From Oceanobacillus iheyensis HTE831 (GTDB lineage Bacteria > Bacillota > Bacilli > Bacillales > Amphibacillaceae), in assembly GCF_000011245.1 (NCBI RefSeq), contig NC_004193.1, positions 1,218,501-1,282,500 of the forward strand: 64,000 bases of DNA. Reading direction: 5' to 3'. Under the pieces are notes generated by a model, which saw only the letters and a program-made list of their open reading frames with translations, searched no databases and was not told the DNA's origin. Each line of letters begins with the position of its first letter. The first letter of the stretch is position 1. Shown piece by piece: positions 1 to 7,834 of this stretch. A program made the translations under genes and the position numbers.

Positions 1-2
1 AT

Positions 3-269
3 ACACCAGATCCTTGGCTTGGTCCAGATGTGCAGGACTTAACGAGAGAGTTATATGAAAGTGAAGGATATAAAGCATTTATTTATACTCCAGTAGGTTT
101 CGTAGCGGATCATTTGGAAGTTCTCTATGATAATGATTATGAGTGTAAAGTTGTATGTGATGAGATTGGTGCAAGCTATTATCGCCCAGATATGCCAAAT
201 GTTCATCCTGAGTTCATTGAGACATTAGCAAATGTTGTAATGAAAAAAGCAAAGAGTGAAGTTAGATGA
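3..269 (+). CDS. hemH: Ferrochelatase HemH (CpfC), C-terminal part
   Basis: This is the 3' end of a gene that begins before the window; 88 codons are visible. The tail carries [24 protein letters not shown] and [10 protein letters not shown], which I recognise as the conserved C-terminal part of Gram-positive ferrochelatase. The family inserts iron into coproporphyrin III in the coproporphyrin-dependent haem pathway of Firmicutes. It acts as a soluble cytoplasmic enzyme. Its TGA overlaps the ATG of the next gene by four bases (ATGA), so the two are translationally coupled, as in the hemEHY operon of B. subtilis. The N-terminal half cannot be judged here. Confidence 0.95.
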   Translation, partial: TPDPWLGPDVQDLTRELYESEGYKAFIYTPVGFVADHLEVLYDNDYECKVVCDEIGASYYRPDMPNVHPEFIETLANVVMKKAKSEVR

Positions 270-1672
270 CCACTAACAAGAAGGTTGTTGTTGTTGGCGG
301 CGGAATTACAGGTCTATCCGCCGCCTACTATCTTCAAAAAGAAAAAGAAGCGCAAGAATTGCCAATTGATATCACTTTAGTAGAAGCGTCGGACCGAGTT
401 GGTGGAAGAATTCATACAGTAAAACGTGATGGGTTCACGATTGAAAGAGGACCAGACTCATTACTATCTCGAAAGCCTGCTGCTATGGAATTAGTAAACT
501 CACTGAACATTCAAAGTAAAGTTGTAAGAAATTCTACTGGACAGTCTTATATATTAGTAAAAAATAAATTACATAAAATGCCAAAAGGAGCCTATATGGG
601 GGTTCCAAAAGAAATAAAACCTTTACTAAACTCAAAGGCGATATCTACACGTGGAAAATTACGAGCATTAATGGATGTAGTCTTGCCAAAATCAAAGGGT
701 GCTAAAGATCAGTCTTTAGGTAGTTTTATGCGACATAGATTTGGTGATGAACTAGTTGATAATCAAATCGATCCCTTATTATCAGGCATACATTCCGGAG
801 ATATTGATCAAATGAGTTTACAAGCAATTTATCCAATTTTTGAACGCATGGAACAAGAGTATGGTAGTGTAATGAAAGGATTACAGAAAACCATGCCAGC
901 TTCGAAAACGAAAAAAACTTCTAAAAAGCCCTCTGTTGGCATGTTTTTCTCATTTGAAGGTGGTTTACAAACACTTGTGGATGCGTTGAGCAGTCACTTA
1001 AATGGTATTATTCAATGTAATCGAGCTGTAGATCATATTGAAAAAAAGGAAGATGGGTACCATTTATTACTAAATAACGGAGAGGTCCTTTTTGCTGATG
1101 TCGTTATTATGACTGCCCCTCATACGAAGGTTCCGGAGATGTTAAGTAAGCATGAGCCAATGAAACAACTAAACAAAATACCTGCTACATCTACGGCTAA
1201 CGTTATATTAGCATTTGATGATAAACAGATAAAACGTGATTTAGATGGAACAGGATTTTTAATAACAAGAAACAGTGATTATCGTATAACTGCCTGCACA
1301 TGGACACATCGGAAGTGGGCGAATACGACACCAGACGGTAAAGCTCTTCTACGTTGCTATGTAGGTAAGCCAGATGATCAAGGTGTTGTAGATCTGACGG
1401 ATGAGGAGATTACTGAAATAGTATTGAAAGATTTAAATAAAGTTATGAAAATAAAAGGGAAACCTCTGTTTTATGAGGTTACAAGATTCAAAAATGCTCG
1501 CCCGCAATATCATGTAGGACATCTTGATATTGTTCATGAAGTACGTCACTATATTGATCATTATTTACCTGGATTTGTTTTAACAGGAAGTTCTTATGAT
1601 GGTACAGGTATTCCAGATTGTATTGAACATGGAAAATCAAGTGCGCATCAAGCAATGAATCTGATCAAATAA
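266..1672 (+). CDS. hemY: Coproporphyrinogen III oxidase CgoX (HemY)
   Basis: A 468-residue FAD-dependent oxidase. The N-terminus shows the dinucleotide-binding motif [14 protein letters not shown], followed by the E-x5-GGRI segment ([12 protein letters not shown]), and the C-terminus has a second FAD contact region ([19 protein letters not shown]). In Firmicutes this protein (HemY, renamed CgoX) oxidises coproporphyrinogen III to coproporphyrin III, the substrate of the ferrochelatase encoded just upstream. Length matches the family. Start is the ATG that overlaps the hemH stop. It is probably the last gene of the haem operon, since a long hairpin with a T-run follows directly. Confidence 0.95.
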   Translation: MTTNKKVVVVGGGITGLSAAYYLQKEKEAQELPIDITLVEASDRVGGRIHTVKRDGFTIERGPDSLLSRKPAAMELVNSLNIQSKVVRNSTGQSYILVKNKLHKMPKGAYMGVPKEIKPLLNSKAISTRGKLRALMDVVLPKSKGAKDQSLGSFMRHRFGDELVDNQIDPLLSGIHSGDIDQMSLQAIYPIFERMEQEYGSVMKGLQKTMPASKTKKTSKKPSVGMFFSFEGGLQTLVDALSSHLNGIIQCNRAVDHIEKKEDGYHLLLNNGEVLFADVVIMTAPHTKVPEMLSKHEPMKQLNKIPATSTANVILAFDDKQIKRDLDGTGFLITRNSDYRITACTWTHRKWANTTPDGKALLRCYVGKPDDQGVVDLTDEEITEIVLKDLNKVMKIKGKPLFYEVTRFKNARPQYHVGHLDIVHEVRHYIDHYLPGFVLTGSSYDGTGIPDCIEHGKSSAHQAMNLIK

Positions 1673-1676
1673 TTGG

Positions 1677-1770
1677 AACACTGGAATATAAAATCGTTTA
1701 ATCGGACTAACTTTTTAATCTTTAGTTAGTATGAACATTTGATTAAATGGTTTTTGACCAGTGTTTTTTT
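1677..1770 (+). terminator. Long nested hairpin terminator after hemY
   Basis: Outer arms AACACTGG (1677-1684) and CCAGTGTT (1758-1765), a middle 13-base stem (1691-1703 with 1741-1753, paired with G-U wobbles) and an inner ACTAACT/AGTTAGT stem (1706-1712, 1724-1730) form a rod of about 90 bases. A run of T follows (1764-1770). It probably ends the haem operon transcript. It is far longer than a usual intrinsic terminator. Confidence 0.7.
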
Positions 1771-1831
1771 GTATGTAAAATAACGGTTCTATTGTGGTAG
1801 GATGAAGTAAATAGGGCAGGGGGAGAGGAAG

Positions 1832-2380
1832 TTGTTCCACATAGATATTAGTAAAGACTTGTACTTATCTATCTTTGAAAGAAGGCATGCATCTGATTTA
1901 TATCCATTAATAGAAAGAAACCGAGCATATTTGAGTAAATGGTTATCGTTTCCTCTGTACACAGATAAAATTGAAGATACGATAGAGTTTATTGATAAAT
2001 CACTAGAACGATATAGTAATAATAATGGCTTTTGGATGGGGATTTGGTATAAAGATCAGTTAGTAGGTGCAATTGGATATTTATTTATAGACTGGAAAGC
2101 GAAAAAAACGGAGATAGGTTATTGGCTAGGAGAAGAATTTCAAGGTAAAGGTTGTATCACAATTGCTACACAACAATTGATAAATTACGCTTTTGAAATG
2201 TTAAAGTTAAACAAAGTGGAAATCAACGTTGCTAAGCAAAATGTAAAAAGCTTACAAATACCAAAAAAATTAGGCTTTGTAGAAGAAGGAACGATTCGTG
2301 ATTATGAATATTTACAAGGGGTATATCATGATCGAATTGTTCATGGATTACTGCAAACAGAGTGGTTAAATCAAAAATAA
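1832..2380 (+). CDS. GNAT acetyltransferase, RimJ/RimL type
   Basis: A 182-residue protein with the layout of ribosomal-protein-type N-acetyltransferases: ERRHASDLYPLIERN near the N-terminus, a central strand (YKDQLVGAIGYLFID), the acetyl-CoA loop GYWLGEEFQGKG and the C-terminal NVKSLQIPKKLGFVEEGTIRDYEYL, in which asparagine and the K-x-GF segment are typical. The family moves an acetyl group from acetyl-CoA to an N-terminal or other amine; the substrate here is unknown. The start is TTG, placed just after a purine-rich SD (AGGGGGAGAGG). It stands alone between two hairpins, so is likely monocistronic. Confidence 0.85.
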   Translation: MFHIDISKDLYLSIFERRHASDLYPLIERNRAYLSKWLSFPLYTDKIEDTIEFIDKSLERYSNNNGFWMGIWYKDQLVGAIGYLFIDWKAKKTEIGYWLGEEFQGKGCITIATQQLINYAFEMLKLNKVEINVAKQNVKSLQIPKKLGFVEEGTIRDYEYLQGVYHDRIVHGLLQTEWLNQK

Positions 2381-2390
2381 ATATACCTCA

Positions 2391-2443
2391 AAAAAATCGA
2401 TCTATCATGATGCGAAATTCTACACAATGATAGATCGATTTTG
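2391..2443. terminator. Bidirectional terminator
   Basis: Perfect 16-base arms AAAATCGATCTATCAT (2393-2408) and ATGATAGATCGATTTT (2427-2442) lie between the converging acetyltransferase and peptidase genes. A and T tracts at the two ends would let it end transcripts from both sides. Confidence 0.8.
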
Positions 2444-2460
2444 ACTAATGATTCATTTGT

Positions 2461-4278
2461 TTATTCGTAGCTGTCAATGAGTTGGTCAATGAGTGAACCA
2501 ACATAATCAACTGCAATTTGAATGTTTTCAGGTTTTGACATATCAATCCCAGCATCCTTAATTAAGTCCAAAGGCTTTTTAGTACCACCAGATTTTAGTA
2601 CATTCAACCATTGATCTACAGCAGGTTGATCATCTTCTTTAATTCGTTTTGCAACTGCTGTGGAAACCGTCAGACCAGCAGAATACGTATAAGGATATAA
2701 GCCCATATAGTAATGAGGTTGACGCATCCAAGTAAGCCCTGCGCCTTCATCAAATACGACAGTATCTCCCCAGAAATCTTCTAATGATTCTTGTTTTTCT
2801 TTACATAGCCTGTCCGCAGTTAATGGTACACCTTCTTCTGCCAACTGATAAACTCTTCGTTGGAATTCACCTTCTAATAAATGCGTGATGAAGTTATGAT
2901 AATAAGTTCCTAACAGTTGCGTGATAATCCAACGTTTCATTCGAGGATCATCTTGATGTTGATTCATTAAATGTTCTGCTAATAATAATTCGTTTAATGT
3001 TGAAGGTGCTTCTACAAAATAAGTAGAGGGACGCGTATTCAATAATGTTTGATGTTTTCCTGCTAAATAAAAATGTCCCGCATGTCCTAATTCATGCGCA
3101 AGAATAAATGTACTTCTCATATTATCGGACCACGTCACCATAATATAAGGATGGGCTCCATATGGACTAGAACAGAATGCCCCATTTGCTTTTCCAACGT
3201 TTTCGGAACGATCAATCCAACGGTTATTTATTCCTTGTTTCATAATTTCAATGTACTCTGTACCCATGACCTCTAATGCATCTAAAATCGTATCTGTTCC
3301 TTCTTTATACGTTGTTTTAGGGTTGAAGTCCGGATCTAGTGGTGCTTTTAAATCACAATAACGTAATTCATCAACGCCGAGTTTTTCTTTCAATAATTTA
3401 GCATAACGACGCATATGTGGAGCTAAACCTTTTTGGATTACATTTAACTGGTTTTCATACATTTCTTTGGATACATCTTGCGAAGAAAGAAGCATATCTG
3501 TAACTGAATTATAATTTCTTAATTTAGCTGTTTTTACTTGTTTTGTGACTTCGGTTGCATAGGTAGTCGCATAAGTATTTTTATATTGCTGAAAAGTCTT
3601 CTTAAATGATTCATAAGCATTTCTGCGTGCAGCAGTGTCTTCACTATATTCAAAGTTCTCTTCGTATAATGCCTCTGACATTGGTAATTCTTCGCCATCT
3701 TTGTTAAAAATGGATTCGAATTGCATATCTGATGCTTTACTTATACTAAAAATATTTCTAGGCGCTTCGAATAATTCACCGAATACAGCTAGTGCTTCCT
3801 CCACCTCTTTAGAAAGTTTATGTGGTTTTTCTTGTATAATATCATTCAACCATTTACGGTAATTTTCTAATTTTGGTTGTTCTGTTATATAGTCCTCAAT
3901 GTCTTTACTAGTAAGGTGAAGTATTTCGGAATCTATAAATGCAAGTTTTGATTCAATATCGGCTAATGCGGAGGATGCTTTCGAGGAAGCACTTTGATTA
4001 ATTGGATCAGTTCCATCTGCACTTGTTAATAACGAGGTATAAACAATGACATGAAAGACACGCTGTTGGTATGCCTCAAGTTCATGAATTGCCTGTAATA
4101 GTGTTTGTGCATCTTTTGTTAGTCTACCTTTGTAATTCGTAACCAAATCAATATCATCCTGAATGGATTGGAGTTCTTTGTCCCAGTCAGAAAACGTAGG
4201 GAACAAATCGTTTAAATTCCATGTCTCTTCTGTAGGTACTTCCTTACGTAATAAACGCGAAGTGCTTGTTGTTGTCAT
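2461..4278 (-). CDS. Oligoendopeptidase F family M3 metallopeptidase
   Basis: A 605-residue zinc peptidase. The HExxH zinc motif appears as LAHELGHAGHFY, and a downstream glutamate (FVEAPSTLNE) is in the usual third-ligand position. The N-terminal half is the helical oligoendopeptidase F domain (ETWNLNDLFPTFSDWDKEL). The family cleaves short peptides in the cytoplasm. An ATG lies 18 bases further upstream, but the SD (AGAGGG) sits between the two, so I take the inner ATG giving MTTTSTSRLL. A second, distinct copy (pepF) lies at 46976-48784, so the genome has at least two. No partner gene is adjacent. Confidence 0.9.
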   Translation of the reverse strand: MTTTSTSRLLRKEVPTEETWNLNDLFPTFSDWDKELQSIQDDIDLVTNYKGRLTKDAQTLLQAIHELEAYQQRVFHVIVYTSLLTSADGTDPINQSASSKASSALADIESKLAFIDSEILHLTSKDIEDYITEQPKLENYRKWLNDIIQEKPHKLSKEVEEALAVFGELFEAPRNIFSISKASDMQFESIFNKDGEELPMSEALYEENFEYSEDTAARRNAYESFKKTFQQYKNTYATTYATEVTKQVKTAKLRNYNSVTDMLLSSQDVSKEMYENQLNVIQKGLAPHMRRYAKLLKEKLGVDELRYCDLKAPLDPDFNPKTTYKEGTDTILDALEVMGTEYIEIMKQGINNRWIDRSENVGKANGAFCSSPYGAHPYIMVTWSDNMRSTFILAHELGHAGHFYLAGKHQTLLNTRPSTYFVEAPSTLNELLLAEHLMNQHQDDPRMKRWIITQLLGTYYHNFITHLLEGEFQRRVYQLAEEGVPLTADRLCKEKQESLEDFWGDTVVFDEGAGLTWMRQPHYYMGLYPYTYSAGLTVSTAVAKRIKEDDQPAVDQWLNVLKSGGTKKPLDLIKDAGIDMSKPENIQIAVDYVGSLIDQLIDSYE

Positions 4279-4360
4279 GAATATCCCTCTTCTCATTTAA
4301 TTATTTCGTAACTCAAAATAATTATAATATAAATAAAATAAGAATAATAGATTTTAACCA

Positions 4361-4392
4361 GAAAAAAAGCAACTATTAATATAATAGTTGCT
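4361..4392 (-). terminator. Terminator of yhfH
   Basis: Arms AGCAACTATTA (4368-4378) and TAATAGTTGCT (4382-4392) with a three-base loop. Read on the minus strand the hairpin is followed by a run of seven T. Confidence 0.75.
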
Positions 4393-4438
4393 GAGAAGAA
4401 TTCGAATAACATTGTCAATAAATCATTTGATATACTAT

Positions 4439-4570
4439 TTACCGAGCAGGGTGATCACATTCATCACAGATATTTCCGTAGCAATCTGCTTTTTCAATGA
4501 TCATATCCTGACCACACTGAACACATTTTTTCTTTGGTAGGTTTCTAAAGAATTCGACAATTCCAATCAT
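4439..4570 (-). CDS. yhfH: YhfH-type small zinc-ribbon protein
   Basis: A 43-residue protein. It reads MIGIVEFFRNLPKKKCVQCG, then a second cysteine cluster (C-Y-G-N-I-C-D-E-C). Two CxxC pairs plus an extra cysteine suggest a zinc ribbon. A strong SD (AAGGAGG) sits seven bases before the ATG, and a terminator follows the stop, which supports a real gene despite the size. B. subtilis has a small yhfH next to yhfI, and yhfI is the divergent neighbour here; the name rests on that synteny. Function is unknown. Confidence 0.8.
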   Translation of the reverse strand: MIGIVEFFRNLPKKKCVQCGQDMIIEKADCYGNICDECDHPAR

Positions 4571-4685
4571 GATGAAGCCTCCTTAAATTGAATGTTGATT
4601 TCTTATAAAGTATTGTATTATAACAGTATGCAAAAGTCAATGCTGTGTTACAACAAATTTTAAAAATTTTGAAAGGGTGTTATAG

Positions 4686-5420
4686 ATGAAATTAACAGTT
4701 ATCGGATGTTGGGGCGGTTATCCCGCGGTAGATGGTGCTACATCATCGTATTTACTTCAATCTGGAGATTTTCGTTTGTTAATTGATATAGGTAGCGGTG
4801 CTTTATCTAAACTGCAAAAATATACTGATGTAGGACAGATTGATGCTGTTCTACTATCGCATTATCATCATGATCATGTGGCTGATATTGGTGTATTTCA
4901 ATATGCAAAATTAATTAATTATTATGTAAAGGGTAATGAAAATATTGTACCGATATATGGTCATGCAGAAGATGAAGAAGGGTTTGCAAAATTAACTCAT
5001 ACGTATTCAAAAGGAATAGAATATAATCCAGAAAATAAGTTAATGATCGGTCCTTTTGAAATCAACTTTATACAAACGTATCATCCTGTACCTTGTTATG
5101 GTATGCGAATTACAGATGGAAAAGAATCAATTGTATATACTGCTGATAGTGGTTTTATGAAAGAATGGACGGAATTTGCTGATAGATGTGACTTATTTAT
5201 AACAGATTGTAACTATTTTGCTGGACAAGACGGTTCCAAACCTGGACATATGAATAGTGAGCAAGTTGGAATGATAGCAAGAGATGCTCATGTAAACAAA
5301 CTGCTTTTAAGTCATCTACCTCAGTTTGGAGATTTACACCAATTAAAAAAGGAAGCAGAACGCTTTTATCAAGGTCCAATAGAGATTGCAAGAGAAGGTT
5401 GGACGTGGTATGGGAATTAA
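4686..5420 (+). CDS. yhfI: MBL-fold metal-dependent hydrolase YhfI
   Basis: A 244-residue metallo-beta-lactamase-fold protein. The metal motif HxHxDH is present (LSHYHHDHVADIG), with further ligands in QTYHPVPCYGMR, YTADSG and LLLSHL. It resembles RNase Z-like small hydrolases; B. subtilis YhfI lies at the same place next to yhfJ/lplJ. The substrate is unknown. The ATG follows GAAAGGGTG. It is divergent from yhfH and followed after 83 bases by lplJ on the same strand. Confidence 0.88.
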   Translation: MKLTVIGCWGGYPAVDGATSSYLLQSGDFRLLIDIGSGALSKLQKYTDVGQIDAVLLSHYHHDHVADIGVFQYAKLINYYVKGNENIVPIYGHAEDEEGFAKLTHTYSKGIEYNPENKLMIGPFEINFIQTYHPVPCYGMRITDGKESIVYTADSGFMKEWTEFADRCDLFITDCNYFAGQDGSKPGHMNSEQVGMIARDAHVNKLLLSHLPQFGDLHQLKKEAERFYQGPIEIAREGWTWYGN

Positions 5421-5503
5421 GGTCTATTTCTTTTGATTACGTGAAAGGATTGTTCTACAATAAAAGAAAGCATATAAATATGTGAATTATGGGAGGTTTT
5501 ACA

Positions 5504-6499
5504 ATGAAATTTATTGATAATAAAGGCATTACCGATCCACGTATTAACTTAGCCATTGAAGAATACATCTTAGAAAACTTTGGTGAAAAAGATACATATC
5601 TTCTATTCTATGTGAATAGCCCGTCCATTATTATTGGCCGTAATCAGAATACCATTGAGGAAATAAATACAGATTATGTAGATGAAAAAGGTATAAAGGT
5701 TGTCCGTCGTTTGTCAGGTGGGGGAGCAGTATACCATGATGAACAAAATCTTAACTTTAGCTTCATTACAAAGGATGATGGGAATAGCTTTCAAAACTTC
5801 GCGAAATTTACACAGCCTGTGGTGGATGCATTAAATAAAGTTGGTGTACCAGCGGAATTACAGGGAAGAAATGATTTAGCAGCAGATGGACGTAAAATAT
5901 CTGGTAATGCAATGTTCTCTACTAGAGGGCGTATGTTTAGTCATGGGACTTTAATGTTAGATTCTGAACTAGAAGAATTAACAAAAGCATTAAAGGTGAA
6001 AAAAATTAAAATTGAATCAAAAGGAATTAAATCCATTCGTAGTCGAGTAGCTAATATCGCAGAATTCCTCGATGAAAAAATAACAATGGAGCAATTTAAA
6101 GAATTAATTTTAACACATGTGTTTGACGTAGAAGATGTGAACGACGTACCACAGTATGTATTAACAGATGAAGACTGGAAAAAAATCCATGAAATATCAG
6201 AAAAACGTTATCAAAAATGGGAATGGAACTATGGAAAATCTCCTTCATTTAATTTCCAAGAATCACAAAAATTTCAAGGTGGACTTGTAGATGTACGCTT
6301 AGATGTAAAAAAAGGTATGATCGAAAACTGTAAGATCTACGGTGACTTCTTTGGAATAGGCTTAATTAATGAATTAGAAAATCACTTGATTGGTATACGT
6401 CATAATCGTCAATCGATTGAAGAAGCTTTAAAGGATGTTGATGTGTCCCACTATTTAGGTAGAATTACAAAAGAAGAATTCATTTCTCTGCTTTATTAA
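5504..6499 (+). CDS. lplJ: Lipoate--protein ligase LplJ
   Basis: A 331-residue ligase. Motifs are RRLSGGGAVYHDEQNLNFSF in the lipoyl/biotin ligase fold and the catalytic lysine in GRNDLAADGRKISGNA. The C-terminal accessory domain is present. It activates free lipoate with ATP and attaches it to lipoyl domains such as those of 2-oxoacid dehydrogenases and GcvH. An upstream ATG exists (MGGFT), but GGGAGG falls between the two, so the second ATG is the start; this gives the same length as I recall for B. subtilis LplJ. Synteny with yhfI supports the name. Confidence 0.95.
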   Translation: MKFIDNKGITDPRINLAIEEYILENFGEKDTYLLFYVNSPSIIIGRNQNTIEEINTDYVDEKGIKVVRRLSGGGAVYHDEQNLNFSFITKDDGNSFQNFAKFTQPVVDALNKVGVPAELQGRNDLAADGRKISGNAMFSTRGRMFSHGTLMLDSELEELTKALKVKKIKIESKGIKSIRSRVANIAEFLDEKITMEQFKELILTHVFDVEDVNDVPQYVLTDEDWKKIHEISEKRYQKWEWNYGKSPSFNFQESQKFQGGLVDVRLDVKKGMIENCKIYGDFFGIGLINELENHLIGIRHNRQSIEEALKDVDVSHYLGRITKEEFISLLY

Positions 6500-6534
6500 G
6501 GTAGGATAACTTTTTAATAGATATAATAAAAATC

Positions 6535-6577
6535 CCGAGTTATATAACTACTACAAGGTTATAACTCGGTTTTTTTA
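6535..6577 (+). terminator. Terminator of lplJ
   Basis: Arms CCGAGTTATA (6535-6544) and TATAACTCGG (6560-6569) are followed by eight T. Confidence 0.85.
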
Positions 6578-6702
6578 TCTGGTACTTGAAAGCTGTGAAG
6601 GTGGTAAAAAAAGGCTGATGAATATACAGTGAGGCAAGAGCAAAATCCGATTGAATGAAGTTTCACTTTATAAAGATAAAATATGTTTAAGGAGGAATAG
6701 CT

Positions 6703-7647
6703 ATGAAGCTTAATGAAATTTTGAATTTCCATTATGGTATAAAGCCAATAAAAACAGTTGCTTTAAACGGTGGCTGGGCAGCATTAGCTTATAAAATATC
6801 AGATAGTAATAATGCTTATTTTTTAAAAGTGTATGAAAAGTCTAGATCTTCAACTTCAAAACTTACTGCTTTCATTAACCAATATGCTACGATCTTGGTC
6901 TGGTTAGATAATCAAACAAAATTGAATGGGAAAATACCCCTACCAATATCTACGTTTGAAGGGGATTATAAATGTGAAGATGATTGTAATGTGTACTTAC
7001 TTTATACATATATTGATGGAGGTACAGTTGGAAGTAACACTTTGTCTGAAAAACAAATTCAAGAGTTAGCAGAAATTATATCTACACTTCATTCTTATGG
7101 AAGTAATCAGATTCCATTTTCAACTAACTTGATGGTGGAGGACTTTGAATTACCTTTTTTAAATGACTTTGAAATAGTATTACAGAAAAAACTAGAAGAA
7201 TTCCCGCAGATTATCAAAGAATCAATTACTACGTATGGACAAACATTAGTTAATCGAATAGAAACTATTAAAAATTTATCAAATCAATTAAAGTCCAGTA
7301 ATCTAGATTTTTCTCTTTGTCACACTGACTTACACAATTGGAATTTAATGCAAACAGTTAGACTTATATTAATTGATTGGGAAGGATTAAAGTTAGCACC
7401 AGTAGAAGCGGATATCATGTTTTTAATAGATAAACCATATTTTGATAAATTCATAAGTACTTACTATAAGATCCATAAAAGATATGTTATTAATGAAGAT
7501 GCTTTAAAATTTTATCGTTATCGACGTAATTTAGAAGATATATGGGAATTCATAGAACAGTTGTTATATGAGGATATAAGTAATGATCAACAAGTAGAAA
7601 TATTAAATTATATAAATGAATTAGTAAGAGAATTTGATCTGGAATAA
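6703..7647 (+). CDS. APH/choline-kinase-like phosphotransferase
   Basis: A 314-residue protein of the aminoglycoside phosphotransferase / homoserine kinase-like fold. The catalytic loop HxDxxxxN appears as SLCHTDLHNWNLM and the metal-binding aspartate as LILIDWEGLKLAP; the glycine-rich N-terminal part is GGWAALAYKI. Such proteins phosphorylate small hydroxylated compounds; the substrate cannot be read from the sequence. A good SD (AAGGAGGA) precedes the ATG. It sits between two terminators and interrupts the yhfJ-yhfL neighbourhood, so it may be an accessory insertion. Very A/T-rich codon use, but not clearly different from the surroundings. Confidence 0.75.
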   Translation: MKLNEILNFHYGIKPIKTVALNGGWAALAYKISDSNNAYFLKVYEKSRSSTSKLTAFINQYATILVWLDNQTKLNGKIPLPISTFEGDYKCEDDCNVYLLYTYIDGGTVGSNTLSEKQIQELAEIISTLHSYGSNQIPFSTNLMVEDFELPFLNDFEIVLQKKLEEFPQIIKESITTYGQTLVNRIETIKNLSNQLKSSNLDFSLCHTDLHNWNLMQTVRLILIDWEGLKLAPVEADIMFLIDKPYFDKFISTYYKIHKRYVINEDALKFYRYRRNLEDIWEFIEQLLYEDISNDQQVEILNYINELVREFDLE

Positions 7648-7685
7648 TGTATCAGTAGAGATAATAGTAACGACCTTCATTAAAA

Positions 7686-7729
7686 TGTTAGCGCTTTCTA
7701 TTGAAAACTAAATTCATATAATTTATAAT
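7686..7729 (+). promoter_or_regulatory. cre-like site and sigma-A promoter before lcfB
   Basis: TGTTAGCGCTTTCT (7686-7699) reads AGAAAGCGCTAACA on the other strand, one mismatch from the CcpA cre consensus TGWAANCGNTNWCA. Directly after it, TTGAAA (7701-7706), a 17-base spacer and TATAAT (7724-7729) make a near-ideal sigma-A promoter. CcpA bound here would touch the -35. The assignment to lcfB is by position. Confidence 0.6.
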
Positions 7730-7756
7730 TATTTTAAAATGACTGAAAAGATATGA

Positions 7757-7785
7757 AATTACGATCAGCGTAATTCTATTTTTTC
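7757..7785 (+). terminator. Hairpin with T-run in the lcfB leader
   Basis: AATTACG (7757-7763) and CGTAATT (7769-7775) flank a five-base loop; CTATTTTTTC follows. It could end transcripts from the kinase-like gene, or act as an attenuator on the promoter at 7701-7729. The stem is short, so strength is uncertain. Confidence 0.45.
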
Positions 7786-7793
7786 ACATCTTA

Positions 7794-7813
7794 ATGAATG
7801 AGTATTCATTCAT
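7794..7813 (+). promoter_or_regulatory. FadR operator upstream of lcfB
   Basis: ATGAATGAGTATTCATTCAT is a palindrome that fits the B. subtilis FadR box WTGAATGAMTANTCATTCAW; read on the minus strand every position matches. FadR is released by long-chain acyl-CoA, the product of LcfB. The box lies 21 bases before the start codon. Confidence 0.85.
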
Positions 7814-7834
7814 GAAAGAGAAGGGGAGTTTACA

